A stretch of 64,000 nt of DNA from Candidatus Roseilinea mizusawaensis (GTDB lineage: Bacteria; Chloroflexota; Anaerolineae; J036; Brachytrichaceae): the NCBI GenBank assembly GCA_016841965.1, contig JAEANN010000054.1, positions 1 through 64,000 of the forward strand, written 5' to 3'. The notes beneath the pieces were generated by a model that was not told the DNA's origin, did not search any database, and saw only the letters and a list, made by a program, of their open reading frames with translations. The first letter of the stretch is position 1. Every line of letters begins with the position of its first letter. Shown in pieces: positions 33,567 to 43,243 of the stretch. Position numbers and translations under genes: made by a program.

Positions 33567-35542
33567 TGTCTCGATCTCAGCCGGCATCTGGCCGTTTTGT
33601 CGCGCGCGTGGTGGCCACCGCCGGCCATGTCGATCACGGCAAGTCAACGCTGGTGCGCGCGCTCACCGGCACCGACCCCGACCGCCTGCGCGAAGAACAG
33701 GCCCGTCAGATGACCATCGACCTCGGCTTTGCCTGGTTCGATCTTCCGCCGTCTGACGCGACCGGCGGCGCAGCCGAAACCCAAAGTGTCGGGCTGATCG
33801 ATGTGCCCGGCCACATCGACTTCATCGAAAACATGCTGGCCGGCGTGGGCGGCATCGACGCCGCGCTGATCGTCATCGCCGCCGACGAAGGGCCGATGCC
33901 GCAGACCTACGAGCATCTGGCGATCCTCGATTTGCTGCGCGTCCCGGCTGCGGTGGTGGCCCTCACCAAAGTCGATCTGTTGCCGGCGCCTGCCGACGAA
34001 TGGATCGCGCTGTTGCGCGCAGACGTGGCAGGGCTGCTCAACCGCACCCGCTTCGCCGGCGCGCCCATCGTGCCGGTCAGCGCCCGTGCCGGCCTGGGGC
34101 TGGAAGACCTGCTGGCTGCCTTGGGGCGCATATTACAAGACTCGCCCCGCCGCCAAGACACCGGCCGGGCGCGCCTGCCGATCGATCGCGTCTTCAGCAT
34201 GGCCGGCTTTGGCACCGTGGTCACCGGCACGCTGCTCGGCGCGCCGCTGGCAGTTGGCGACGACGTGGAGATATTGCCCAGGCGGCGTCTTGCGCGCGTG
34301 CGCGGCCTGCAAACCCACAAACATTCGCTCGAGGTGGCCTTGCCCGGCAGTCGCGTTGCCGTCAATCTGGCCGGGGTAGATGTCGCCGACCTGGTGCGGG
34401 GCGATGTCATAGCGTCGCCGGGGTGGCTTCAGCCTTGCACACGGCTCGACGCGCAGATCGAACTGCTGGGCGAAGAAGCCGGCCGGCAGGTCTCGGCCAT
34501 GCGCCGGCCCTTTGCGCTGAAGCACAACGCCGAGGTCAAACTATTCTGCAGCACGAGCGAGCGCCTGGCGCGTGTCCGGTTGCTCGAAGGCAACGAGCTG
34601 GCCCCAGGCGCGGCGGGCTGGGCGCAATTGGAACTTGCCGCACCGGTAGCAGTCGCGGCGGGCGACCGTTTCATCCTTCGGCTGCCTTCGCCATCGATCA
34701 CACTGGGGGGCGGCACCATTGTCGATCCGCAGCCGGCCGGGCGGTATCGCCGGCGAGCCGGCCACGCTGACCCCGACGTGTTGGCCCGCCTGCGCGCGCG
34801 GCTACACGGCGCGCCGGCCCAGCAACTTGAAAGCGCGCTGGCGCGCCTGGGATTTGCCACCCGCGCCGAAGCAGCGCAACAATCCGCTCTTGCGCCAGAG
34901 GCGTTTGCGACGGCCTGGCAGGAACTGATTGCAGCAGATGTGGCGCGCACAGCCGGCGAGGTGATCGCGCTGACGACTGTCTGGCAGCGCGTCGTCGCTG
35001 CGGCAGTGCAGCACACACGCGCCTATCATGCCGCGCAGCCACTGGCCGCCGGCATCCCGCGCGAATCGTTGCGCAGCAAGCTTCACCTGTCGCCGCGCGA
35101 TTTCAATGCCGCGCTGGCCATTGCGACTGCTGAACGCGCGCTGATAGACGAGGGCGACACGGTGCGGCTGCCGGAATTCGAGATCCGCTTCACGCCCGAT
35201 CAGCAGCGCGCGGTGGATGCGTTGCTGGCGCAGATGCGGATCGCTCCGTGGAACACGCCGTCTGTCAAAGAATGCCGGGCGGCGCTGGGGGAAGCTGTCT
35301 TTGATGTTCTGCTGCGCCGCCAGGTGCTGACACAAGTCAGCCCTGATGTGACGCTGCTGCATGAGACTTACGAGCAGGCCGTCGAGCAGGTCAAACACAT
35401 CATCCGGCGCGATGGCCAGATCACCGTGGCCGGCCTGCGCGACGCCTTGGGTACCACACGTAAGTATGCGCTGGCGTTGCTCGAGCACCTCGACCAGATC
35501 GGCGTCACACGACGCGAAGGCGATGCGCGGGTGCTGCGCTAG
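33566..35542 (+). CDS. selB: selenocysteine-specific elongation factor SelB
   Basis: A 658-residue translational GTPase that delivers Sec-tRNA to recoded UGA codons. G1 is GHVDHGKST (20-28), and the T-rich switch I and DxPGH G3 (LIDVPGHIDFIENMLAG) follow. G4 is LTKVD, then EF-Tu-like domains II-III with FSMAGFGTVVTGTL. The C-terminal third consists of winged-helix repeats (PSVKECRAALGEAVFDVLLRR and later DGQITVAGLRDALGTTRKYA), which bind the SECIS hairpin. The ATG overlaps the stop of the coiled-coil gene. selA, selC and selD are not in this window, and no UGA-containing reading frame was recognised. Confidence 0.93.
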   Translation: MSRSQPASGRFVARVVATAGHVDHGKSTLVRALTGTDPDRLREEQARQMTIDLGFAWFDLPPSDATGGAAETQSVGLIDVPGHIDFIENMLAGVGGIDAALIVIAADEGPMPQTYEHLAILDLLRVPAAVVALTKVDLLPAPADEWIALLRADVAGLLNRTRFAGAPIVPVSARAGLGLEDLLAALGRILQDSPRRQDTGRARLPIDRVFSMAGFGTVVTGTLLGAPLAVGDDVEILPRRRLARVRGLQTHKHSLEVALPGSRVAVNLAGVDVADLVRGDVIASPGWLQPCTRLDAQIELLGEEAGRQVSAMRRPFALKHNAEVKLFCSTSERLARVRLLEGNELAPGAAGWAQLELAAPVAVAAGDRFILRLPSPSITLGGGTIVDPQPAGRYRRRAGHADPDVLARLRARLHGAPAQQLESALARLGFATRAEAAQQSALAPEAFATAWQELIAADVARTAGEVIALTTVWQRVVAAAVQHTRAYHAAQPLAAGIPRESLRSKLHLSPRDFNAALAIATAERALIDEGDTVRLPEFEIRFTPDQQRAVDALLAQMRIAPWNTPSVKECRAALGEAVFDVLLRRQVLTQVSPDVTLLHETYEQAVEQVKHIIRRDGQITVAGLRDALGTTRKYALALLEHLDQIGVTRREGDARVLR

Positions 35543-35570
35543 AGACGCACGGGTGAACAGCCGTTTGCCC

Positions 35571-36467
35571 CTACCGCGCGCGCTGGGCCGCTGCGTTCGT
35601 TACAATAGCGCGGAACCAAGTGTCCTGTGCGCGGATGAACCGGCGGGTGTCGCGCTGGATGGCGGCGATGGCCTCTTCCAACGTCATTTGGCCGCGCACC
35701 ACTGCGATCATCTGACGATAGCCCAGCGCCGACATGGCCGGCAACCTCAGCGCAGCGTCGGGATCGATGCCCTGACTGCCCAGGTAGTCTAACAGCGCGC
35801 GTGTCTCTTCCAGCCAGCCCTGCTCGATCATATCGCGCAAGCGGGCATCGGCGCGGGCATAGAGGGCCGGCCTGGGCAGGTTGATGTAGAGAATGCTGAC
35901 GGCGCGCAGGTCGGGCGGCTCGCGGCGCTGCAATTCGCTCCAGCGCGCGCCGGTGATCTCCATCACCTCTAGCGCGCGGATGACACGGCGCGTATTGCGA
36001 GGGTCGATGGTCGTCAGCGCTGCCGGATCGCGGGCTTCGAGTTCGCGGCGCAGGGCGTCCTGTCCGTGCAGCGCCAGGAACTCTTGCCAGCGACGGCGGA
36101 TGTCCTCGCGCGGGGGCGCTTCGGGCACACGCCAGCCTTCCAGCAGCGCCCGCACATATTGGCCGGTTCCGCCTACCAGCAGGGGAACTTTGCCGCGCGC
36201 GCGAACGTCTGCAATAGCTGCGCGCGCCAACCGCACATACTCGCCCAGCGAGAAAGATTCCTGTGGCTCGCGCAGGTCGATCAGGTGATGTGGCACAATG
36301 GAGCAATCCATGCGCGTCGGCTTATTCGTGCCGATGTCCATGCGCCGGTAAATGTGGCGCGAGTCGGCAGAGATAATTTCACCGTCAACCTCGGCCGCCA
36401 GCGTCATGGCGCGAGCAGACTTGCCCGCGGCGGTCGGGCCGATAATGACGATCAGTTCGGAGCGCAT
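35571..36467 (-). CDS. miaA: tRNA dimethylallyltransferase MiaA
   Basis: A 298-residue enzyme that transfers an isopentenyl group to N6 of A37 in tRNAs reading U-starting codons. P-loop GPTAAGKSA lies at 10-18. ISADSRHIYRRMDIGTNKP (family: SADSxQVYRxMDIGTAKP) and PLLVGGTGQYVRALLEG are present. The C-terminus keeps the AxDTWFR segment (RRFIRAQDTWFR, as in RQxTWFR). A TAAGAT box lies 9 bases upstream of the ATG. It converges on selB with 28 bases between stops and is divergent from the macroglobulin gene. Confidence 0.95.
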   Translation of the reverse strand: MRSELIVIIGPTAAGKSARAMTLAAEVDGEIISADSRHIYRRMDIGTNKPTRMDCSIVPHHLIDLREPQESFSLGEYVRLARAAIADVRARGKVPLLVGGTGQYVRALLEGWRVPEAPPREDIRRRWQEFLALHGQDALRRELEARDPAALTTIDPRNTRRVIRALEVMEITGARWSELQRREPPDLRAVSILYINLPRPALYARADARLRDMIEQGWLEETRALLDYLGSQGIDPDAALRLPAMSALGYRQMIAVVRGQMTLEEAIAAIQRDTRRFIRAQDTWFRAIVTNAAAQRAR

Positions 36468-36476
36468 CGGAATGCA

Positions 36477-36482
36477 ATCTTA
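36477..36482 (-). promoter_or_regulatory. putative -10 box of miaA
   Basis: TAAGAT on the minus strand ends 9 bases before the miaA start codon at 36467, close to leaderless spacing. Confidence 0.35.
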
Positions 36483-36591
36483 AAGCGGTTAGCGCGAAAT
36501 GCAAAGCAGCGCAGGACGTTGTCGGCAATGGATATCTTGCGCACGTCGTTGCCAAGCTGTTCCAGCACGGCATGTTGAAAGGGAGAAGATC

Positions 36592-39500
36592 ATGATGCAA
36601 GGACGTGTCTACCGGAAATTCGTGACACTGATTGTGCTCGCTGGGATGGCATTAAGCGCCTGCCAGGAAGCACCCCAACAGCCGGCGCCCGTGACGCCGG
36701 CTGCGCAGACAGAGCAACCGGCCCAGCCTGTGGAGGCGACATCGACGCCCGGCCCAACGGCCACACCGCGCCCGCCCGGCAGCCCGGTAGTCGTTGACCG
36801 CCAGCCAGCGCAGGGCGAGGAGCTGGCAGTTGACCAGCCGATTGTCCTGACCTTCGACCAGGCAATGGACCGCACCTCGGTGGAGCAAGCGTTGCGTGTC
36901 GAGGCCGGCGACGGCCCTGTGGCCGGCGTGTTCGATTGGCAACGCGACAACGTGGTCGCGTTCAGGCCGGCCCAGGGATGGGAGCGCGCCGCGCGTTACC
37001 GCGTCAGCCTGCAAGACACGGCCAAAAGTGTGCGCGGCCTGCCGCTGGCCCGCCCGGCCCAGTTTCAGGTCAGCACGATCGGCTATCTGGCCGTGGCGCA
37101 AACCATCCCTGCCGACGGCGCCAATGATGTTAGCGCCGACAGTCTGATCACCGTGCTGTTCAATCGCCCGGTTGTGCCGCTGACCGGCCTGGAGCAGCAG
37201 GCATCTTTGCCGGGGCCGGTGTCATTCGAGCCGGCCATCGAGGGCGCCGGCGAATGGCTGAACACCAGCATCTACGTATTCCGCCCCTCCAGACCGCTGG
37301 CTGCCGGCGTGACGTATGTGGGCCGGGTTGCGGCAGGTCTGCAAGACACTACCGGCGCGCTGTTGCAGGAAGACTATACCTGGTCTTTCAGCGTGGCTGC
37401 GCCGGTGGTCAAATCGTTCGAGCCATCCAACGGCAGCGCGGACGTGGACCTGCGCCGGCCCATCAGCATCACCTTCAGCCAAAAGATGGATCGCGCCTCT
37501 GCCGAAGCCGCTTTCAGCATCGATCCGCCGGTGCAGGGGACGTTTCGCTGGGCGGATGAAGTGGTGGAAGCGCCGGCCAACACGGGCTACAGCGAGCAGG
37601 ATCAGCCGGCGATGGTGGGCGTGATGCCGCAGGGCATTGCGCCGGCCGGCGAGGTGATGGCCTTCGTGCCGGGTGAGGACTATCAGCGCGGCGTCAATTA
37701 TCGTGTGACGATTGCTGCTACAGCCCGCGCCGCCCTGGGCGGCGCAGCCTTGCGCGCGCCGGCTGCTTTGAGCTTCCGCAGCATCGAGACTCCCGCTGTG
37801 GCAGCTACTCTCCCTGCCGATGGCGCCGATCAGGCAGAATCCACGGCCGGTTTCAACATTCGCTTCACCGCGCCGGTGCTGCCGGAAACGATTTTGCCCA
37901 ACCTGACGTTCGATCCGCCCGTCTCGCTGACGCGCGTGTACACCTACTATGACCCGTTCGAGAAACGCTTTTACCTCAACGTTGATTTCAAACCGTCCAC
38001 AGCTTATCGCGTGACGATTGGCGGCGCCATCGCCGACAAATACGGCGTCCAGATCGGGCGCGACACGGTGGTGCGCTTCACCACTGCCGCGTTGTCGCCC
38101 TATGCGGCGCTGCGCACCCAGGGTCAGATCGGCACCTACAACGCCGGCCAGCCCACGCGCCTGTTCGCCACATATCGCAACGTCAGCCGGCTTAACTTCG
38201 AACTGGCCCGCCTGTCGCTGCGCGACTTCTACCTGCTGACCGGCAGCCCAACCGCCTGGCAGAACCTGCGCGATTTCAAGCCTGCTCCCGGCCAAGTGGT
38301 GCGCGCCTGGTCGGCCCGTGCGCAGCGCGAGTTGGACGCTACCTTCCTGTATGAAATCGATCTGCCAGAGAAGGGCCAATCTCTGGCGCCGGGGGTGTAT
38401 CTGCTGACCTTGAGCGCGCCAGAGCCGGCTGCGCGCTCGCGCGATTACCAGCCAGAACGTCATCTGCTGGTGGTGACCAATCAACATGTCGCGTTGAAGC
38501 AGGGCGAGTATGAGGCGCTGGCCTGGGTGACCGATTTGAATAGTGGCCGGCCGGTGGCCGGCGCGCCGGTGACCTTCTATGATCGGGCCTTCACAGAACT
38601 GGCAACGACGCAGACTGACCCAGATGGCCGGGCGCTCGTGCGCACCGACTTGCCTATGCCGTTGTACGAAGCGTTTTATGCCGTGATCGGCCAGCCAGGC
38701 CAGGACGTGTTCAGCGTTGGCTACAACAACTGGGATCTCGGCATTGCGCCGTGGGACTTCAACCTGAACAGCCGGTACACAGGCGATCCGTTCAATGTGT
38801 ATCTGTACACCGACCGCCCGATCTATCGCCCCGGCCAGATGGTGTACTTCAAAGGCATCGCCCGCGCGGATGATGACGCCCGTTATCGCCTGATCGACGA
38901 CCTGAGCGCGGTGAACTACACGATTAGCAACGATCAAGGACAACAAGTGTTCAGCGCCACGGCGCGGCTGGATGAGTATGGCGCGTTCACCGGCGCGTTT
39001 GCGCTCGACAACAGCGCTGCCACCGGCTTCTACTACATCAATGTGTGCGTGCCGGATCCGAGAAACTTTGCTGTGGGCTATGCCGGCGCGCCGCGCAAGG
39101 GCGGCGGGATCTATGCGCCGGCGACAACCCCATCGACGCAGCCCGATCAAAACTGCCGTTTGTACAGCGTTGGCTTTCAGGTGGCGGCCTATCGCGCGCC
39201 AGACTTTGAAGTGACGGTGACGACGGACAAAAGCGACTATCAGGCCGGCGACACGCTCGAAGCCACGCTCGACGCGCGCTACTTCTTCGGCGGCGCTGTG
39301 GCGAACGCCAAAGTGGAATGGACGTTGTACGCGCGCGACTACTTCTTCGACCGCTACAGCGGCGAAGGCCGGTACTCCTGGGGCGACTACGATTTCTTCT
39401 CCTATCGCGGAGTCGGCTTTAACGAACAGGTCGCCAACGGCAGCGGCACGACCGACGCCGCTGGCCGGCTCTCGTTGCGCCTGCCGGCCGACCTCAGCCA

Positions 39501-42500
39501 GCGCCAGAACAGCGCCGTGTTCTCGCTGGAAGTCAGCGTGACCGACCTGAACGATCAAAGCGTGTCAGCCCGCGCGTCGGCCATCGTGCACAAGAGCGCG
39601 TACTACGTGGGCATCGCGCCCGAAGTGTACGTGGGCGCAACGGGCGAGCCGGCGCAAATGAATCTCATCACGGTGGACTGGCAAGGCCGGCCTCTGGCAG
39701 GCAAGCCGGTCGCCGTCACGTTCTACCAGCGCGAGTGGTACACCACACAGACCGAGGACGCCGCCGGCTACCGCGAGTTCAACTCGGTGCCCAGCGACAC
39801 CGAAGTGTCGCAGGTATCGATCACCACCGGCCCCGACGGCAAAGCCATAGCTGTGTTCACGCCGACCCTGGGCGGCGAGTATTACATCAAAGCAACCGGG
39901 GCCGATAAAGGGACGAACGGCCGTTCCCCCGCGTATCCGGTTGCCTCCACGTCCTTCTACGTGTCTGCCCAGGACGCTTACGTGTCGTGGCGTGTCGCCA
40001 ATAACGACCGCATTGAACTGCGCACAGACAAGCAGGATTACAGAGTGGGCGAGACCATCCGGCTGCTGGTGCCGTCTCCGTTTAGCGGCACCGTGTATGC
40101 GCTGGTCACCGTCGAGCGCGGGCGCGTCCTGTCCAGCCGCGTCGTAACCTTGCAGAGCAACAGCGCCATCATCGAAGTGCCGGTTGAATCCACTTTTGCG
40201 CCGAATGCCTATCTGTCGGTCTTGCTGGTGAAAGGCGTGGACGAGTCGAACGATGTGCCCGCGTATCGGCTTGGCTACGCCGGCATCACGGTGGACCCCG
40301 GCGAGTTCAGGTTGAACGTGGAGATCAAGACCGACAAGACAACCTACAAGCCACGCGACACGGTGACCTATGATATCCGCGTGACCGACGCAGCCGGCCG
40401 GCCTGTGCAGGCGCAGGTGTCGTTGGCAGTGGTGGATAAAGCTGTGCTGAGCCTGGCCGACCCCAACACCTTGCCGATCGAGCAGGCGTTCTATGGCGCG
40501 CGTGGGCTGGGCATTCGCACGGCCGACAGCCTGAGCGTCAATGTGGATCGCATCACGTCCATGATTGTGGCAGAGACGGGCAAGGGCGGCGGGGGCGGCG
40601 ATCTGGCGGGCGCGCTCGAGGGCCTGTTCGTGCGCCAGAACTTCAAAGACACGGCAGCCTGGGAAGGCGTCATCACCACCGATGCCAATGGCGTTGCGCG
40701 CGTCCAGGTCACGCTGCCGGATAACCTGACCACTTGGGTGGCCGACGCGCGGGCTGTCACCCGCGATACACAAGTCGGAGAGGCCAGGCAAGAGATTCTC
40801 TCGACCAAAGCGCTGCTGGTGCGACCGGTGACGCCGCGCTTCTTTGTGGTGGGCGATTCGGTCACGCTGGGCGCGGTGGTCAACAACAACACAGACAACG
40901 CAATCAGCGCGGAGGTGTCGTTGGCGGCGCGCGGCGTGCGCATCGACACGCCGGCCTCGGCTACGGTCAACGTGCCGGCCAAAGGCAGCGCGCGTGTGGA
41001 CTGGAGCGTGACAGTCGAAGATGCACCCAGCGCAGAGTTGACGTTCACAGCGCGCGGCGGCGGGCTGGAAGACAGCAGCAAGCCTGGGTTGGCCACAGCG
41101 CCCAATCAGGGGATTCCCATCCTGCGCTATGTGGCGCCGGAGACGGTGGCCACAGCGGGCGACGTCAGCGAGCCGGGTCGCAAGTTGGAGGTGATCGCCC
41201 TGCCGGCGCGTCTCGACACTGGCCGGGGCAGCCTCGATATCGAGGTCAACCCCTCGCTGGCAGCGGTGATCGACAACACGCTGGATCGCCTACGTGAGTA
41301 TCCATATGAGGACGCAGAGACCATTGCTTCGCGTCTGCTGGTCAGCCTGGCGCTGGGGGAGGACGCTGCGGCCGATGTGGCGCGCTATGTGCAGCGCCTG
41401 ATGGGCAGCCAGCGCAACGATGGCGGTTGGGGCTGGTGGGTGACGGATGGCAGCAATGCCAACATCACGGCCTATGTCCTGCTGGCGCTGGCGCGCGCGC
41501 AACAGGCCGGCTACCCGGTAGATGTCAACATGACAACCCGCGCGCGCGAATTTCTGACCAACGCGCTGATCGCACCGAACTGGATCAGGGACGCGGGCGT
41601 GGCCAATCAACAGGCTTTCATGCTTTATGCGCTGACCGAGGCCGGCGTGGAAGATAGTGGCCGGCTGGGCGCACTGTATGAAAACCGCGAGAAGCTGGGC
41701 CACTATGGCAAGGCATTGCTGGCGATGAGTCTTGAGATCGTTCAGCCCGGCGACGCGCGCATTCAGACTCTGCTGAGCGATATCGCCGGCGCAGCCATCG
41801 CCGGCGCGAGCGGCGTGTTCTGGCAAGAGGCGCGCTACGACTTCTTCAGCTTCGACAGCACCCCGCGCAGCACGGCTATCGTGCTGCAGGCGCTGGCCCG
41901 GCTCGACCCGAACAGCGCGCTGACCACAAATGCAGTGCGCTGGCTGATGGCAGCGCGCAAGGGCAGCGCCTGGGAAACGAACCAGGAGAATGCCTGGGCA
42001 GTCATGGCGTTGACGGCCTGGCGCGACGCAGTAGGTGACGCTGCGCCGGCATACACCTGGCGCGTGCTGCTGAACGATGCCAGTGTGTTGAACGGGGCGG
42101 CCAGTCCGGACAATGCAGCGCGCAGCGCATCGTTGAGCGTGCCGGTGGCACAACTGGCGCGCAATCAGGGCAATGACCTGGTGTTTGAGCGCGGCGCGGG
42201 CGCGGGCCGGCTGTATTACACGGCGCGGCTGCAGGTGTTCCTGCCGGCCAGTGAGGTGAAGGCGCTCAACCGGGGCATCGTCATCGCACGTAAATATGAG
42301 TTGGCGGAGTGCCAGCCCAAACCCGGTCAGCCCTGCCCGGCCATCACGGGCGCGGCCATCGGGCAAAACGTGCGCGTGCGGCTGACCCTTGTCGCGCCAA
42401 CCGATCTGTACTTTGTCAAGGTGACCGACCCCCTGCCGGGCGGCGCAGAGGCGGTCGACACATCGTTGAAGACCAGCCAGCAGGTCGCAGCGGAAAGGGA

Positions 42501-42741
42501 AATGCCTTTCCTCGGCGGGCCTAGCGGTTGGGGCTGGTGGTGGTTCAGCCACAGCGAGTTGCGCGACGATCACGCGGCGGTGTTTGCCAGTTATCTGCCG
42601 GCAGGGACGTATGAGTACACCTACCTGATCCGCCCCAGCATCGCCGGGGTGTTCCAGGTGATGCCGGCGCATGTGGAGCAGACGTACTTCCCAGAGACAT
42701 TTGGGCGCAGCGATGGCGCGCAGTTTAGCGTGAGCCGGTAA
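36592..42741 (+). CDS. alpha-2-macroglobulin family lipoprotein lacking the thioester
   Basis: A 2,049-residue exported lipoprotein. Lipobox LSAC places the lipid on C24, followed by a Pro/Thr-rich linker. Three or so SbsA/Big_5-type Ig domains (about 60-500, with ITFSQKMDRAS-like repeats) precede the macroglobulin domains. YTDRPIYRPGQMVYFKG (about 739-755) is the MG signature and LPDNLTTWVADARAVT marks the A2M domain. At the thioester site the expected YPYGCxEQ reads YPYEDAET (about 1570-1577), so no thioester can form. GSQRNDGGWGWW continues the helical domain. It probably acts as a periplasmic or surface protease trap without covalent capture. GGGAG precedes ATG 36592. Confidence 0.88.
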   Translation: MMQGRVYRKFVTLIVLAGMALSACQEAPQQPAPVTPAAQTEQPAQPVEATSTPGPTATPRPPGSPVVVDRQPAQGEELAVDQPIVLTFDQAMDRTSVEQALRVEAGDGPVAGVFDWQRDNVVAFRPAQGWERAARYRVSLQDTAKSVRGLPLARPAQFQVSTIGYLAVAQTIPADGANDVSADSLITVLFNRPVVPLTGLEQQASLPGPVSFEPAIEGAGEWLNTSIYVFRPSRPLAAGVTYVGRVAAGLQDTTGALLQEDYTWSFSVAAPVVKSFEPSNGSADVDLRRPISITFSQKMDRASAEAAFSIDPPVQGTFRWADEVVEAPANTGYSEQDQPAMVGVMPQGIAPAGEVMAFVPGEDYQRGVNYRVTIAATARAALGGAALRAPAALSFRSIETPAVAATLPADGADQAESTAGFNIRFTAPVLPETILPNLTFDPPVSLTRVYTYYDPFEKRFYLNVDFKPSTAYRVTIGGAIADKYGVQIGRDTVVRFTTAALSPYAALRTQGQIGTYNAGQPTRLFATYRNVSRLNFELARLSLRDFYLLTGSPTAWQNLRDFKPAPGQVVRAWSARAQRELDATFLYEIDLPEKGQSLAPGVYLLTLSAPEPAARSRDYQPERHLLVVTNQHVALKQGEYEALAWVTDLNSGRPVAGAPVTFYDRAFTELATTQTDPDGRALVRTDLPMPLYEAFYAVIGQPGQDVFSVGYNNWDLGIAPWDFNLNSRYTGDPFNVYLYTDRPIYRPGQMVYFKGIARADDDARYRLIDDLSAVNYTISNDQGQQVFSATARLDEYGAFTGAFALDNSAATGFYYINVCVPDPRNFAVGYAGAPRKGGGIYAPATTPSTQPDQNCRLYSVGFQVAAYRAPDFEVTVTTDKSDYQAGDTLEATLDARYFFGGAVANAKVEWTLYARDYFFDRYSGEGRYSWGDYDFFSYRGVGFNEQVANGSGTTDAAGRLSLRLPADLSQRQNSAVFSLEVSVTDLNDQSVSARASAIVHKSAYYVGIAPEVYVGATGEPAQMNLITVDWQGRPLAGKPVAVTFYQREWYTTQTEDAAGYREFNSVPSDTEVSQVSITTGPDGKAIAVFTPTLGGEYYIKATGADKGTNGRSPAYPVASTSFYVSAQDAYVSWRVANNDRIELRTDKQDYRVGETIRLLVPSPFSGTVYALVTVERGRVLSSRVVTLQSNSAIIEVPVESTFAPNAYLSVLLVKGVDESNDVPAYRLGYAGITVDPGEFRLNVEIKTDKTTYKPRDTVTYDIRVTDAAGRPVQAQVSLAVVDKAVLSLADPNTLPIEQAFYGARGLGIRTADSLSVNVDRITSMIVAETGKGGGGGDLAGALEGLFVRQNFKDTAAWEGVITTDANGVARVQVTLPDNLTTWVADARAVTRDTQVGEARQEILSTKALLVRPVTPRFFVVGDSVTLGAVVNNNTDNAISAEVSLAARGVRIDTPASATVNVPAKGSARVDWSVTVEDAPSAELTFTARGGGLEDSSKPGLATAPNQGIPILRYVAPETVATAGDVSEPGRKLEVIALPARLDTGRGSLDIEVNPSLAAVIDNTLDRLREYPYEDAETIASRLLVSLALGEDAAADVARYVQRLMGSQRNDGGWGWWVTDGSNANITAYVLLALARAQQAGYPVDVNMTTRAREFLTNALIAPNWIRDAGVANQQAFMLYALTEAGVEDSGRLGALYENREKLGHYGKALLAMSLEIVQPGDARIQTLLSDIAGAAIAGASGVFWQEARYDFFSFDSTPRSTAIVLQALARLDPNSALTTNAVRWLMAARKGSAWETNQENAWAVMALTAWRDAVGDAAPAYTWRVLLNDASVLNGAASPDNAARSASLSVPVAQLARNQGNDLVFERGAGAGRLYYTARLQVFLPASEVKALNRGIVIARKYELAECQPKPGQPCPAITGAAIGQNVRVRLTLVAPTDLYFVKVTDPLPGGAEAVDTSLKTSQQVAAEREMPFLGGPSGWGWWWFSHSELRDDHAAVFASYLPAGTYEYTYLIRPSIAGVFQVMPAHVEQTYFPETFGRSDGAQFSVSR

Positions 42742-42742
42742 T

Positions 42743-42770
42743 GGGCGCGGGGCGCGGGGCGCGGGGCGCG
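42743..42770. repeat. 7-bp tandem repeat, four copies, just after a stop codon
   Basis: GGGCGCG is repeated four times exactly at 42743-42770, beginning two bases after the TAA of the macroglobulin gene. Confidence 0.9.
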
Positions 42771-42909
42771 TAACCTTTGTCGGGCAAGTTCGCAGGGCGT
42801 CCCGGCCAGGAGATGCGCCCCGCAACATGTCCCAGGCCGGGGTTGTGCTACAATCTTCAGCCTGCGGGCCGTCGATATGGCAAGTTCTGTCGTGTCGGGA
42901 GGCACGTTG

Positions 42910-42984
<75 letters not shown>

Positions 42985-42992
42985 CTGAAACG

Positions 42993-43030
42993 AAACCCGA
43001 AGGGTTGGGCCAACCCTTCGGGTTTGTGCT
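42993..43030 (+). terminator. hairpin terminator after tRNA-Pro
   Basis: Perfect 16-bp inverted repeat arms (42993-43008 and 43010-43025; AAACCCGAAGGGTTGG and its complement) with essentially no spacer. The sequence downstream is only moderately T-rich (GTGCTTGTTC). It probably ends or processes the tRNA transcript. Confidence 0.75.
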
Positions 43031-43243
43031 TGTTCGGGTTCCCCTGCGATGAGGGCTTGCGCGCCGCTCACAAGCCCTCACGCTCAGGAGAAGTAAGGAG
43101 GAGAAGCCCGATCGGACTGAGAATACAATAACGTATTCTGTGGCAACAACTTGACGATTTGCCTGTGACACAGACCCGCTTGTCCAACGCAGCATGCACG
43201 CACACCTGACGATTTGCCTACGCAGCAATTTCGACCTTTGGGC

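Noticed and set aside
33566-35542. A selenoprotein or tRNA-Sec to go with SelB
   Set aside because: The only tRNA found is Pro(GGG), and no gene in the window continues through an in-frame TGA with a plausible SECIS hairpin.
42993-43025. Attachment site or element end at tRNA-Pro
   Set aside because: The inverted repeat is a hairpin directly after the tRNA with no repeated tRNA 3' end downstream; a terminator explains it.
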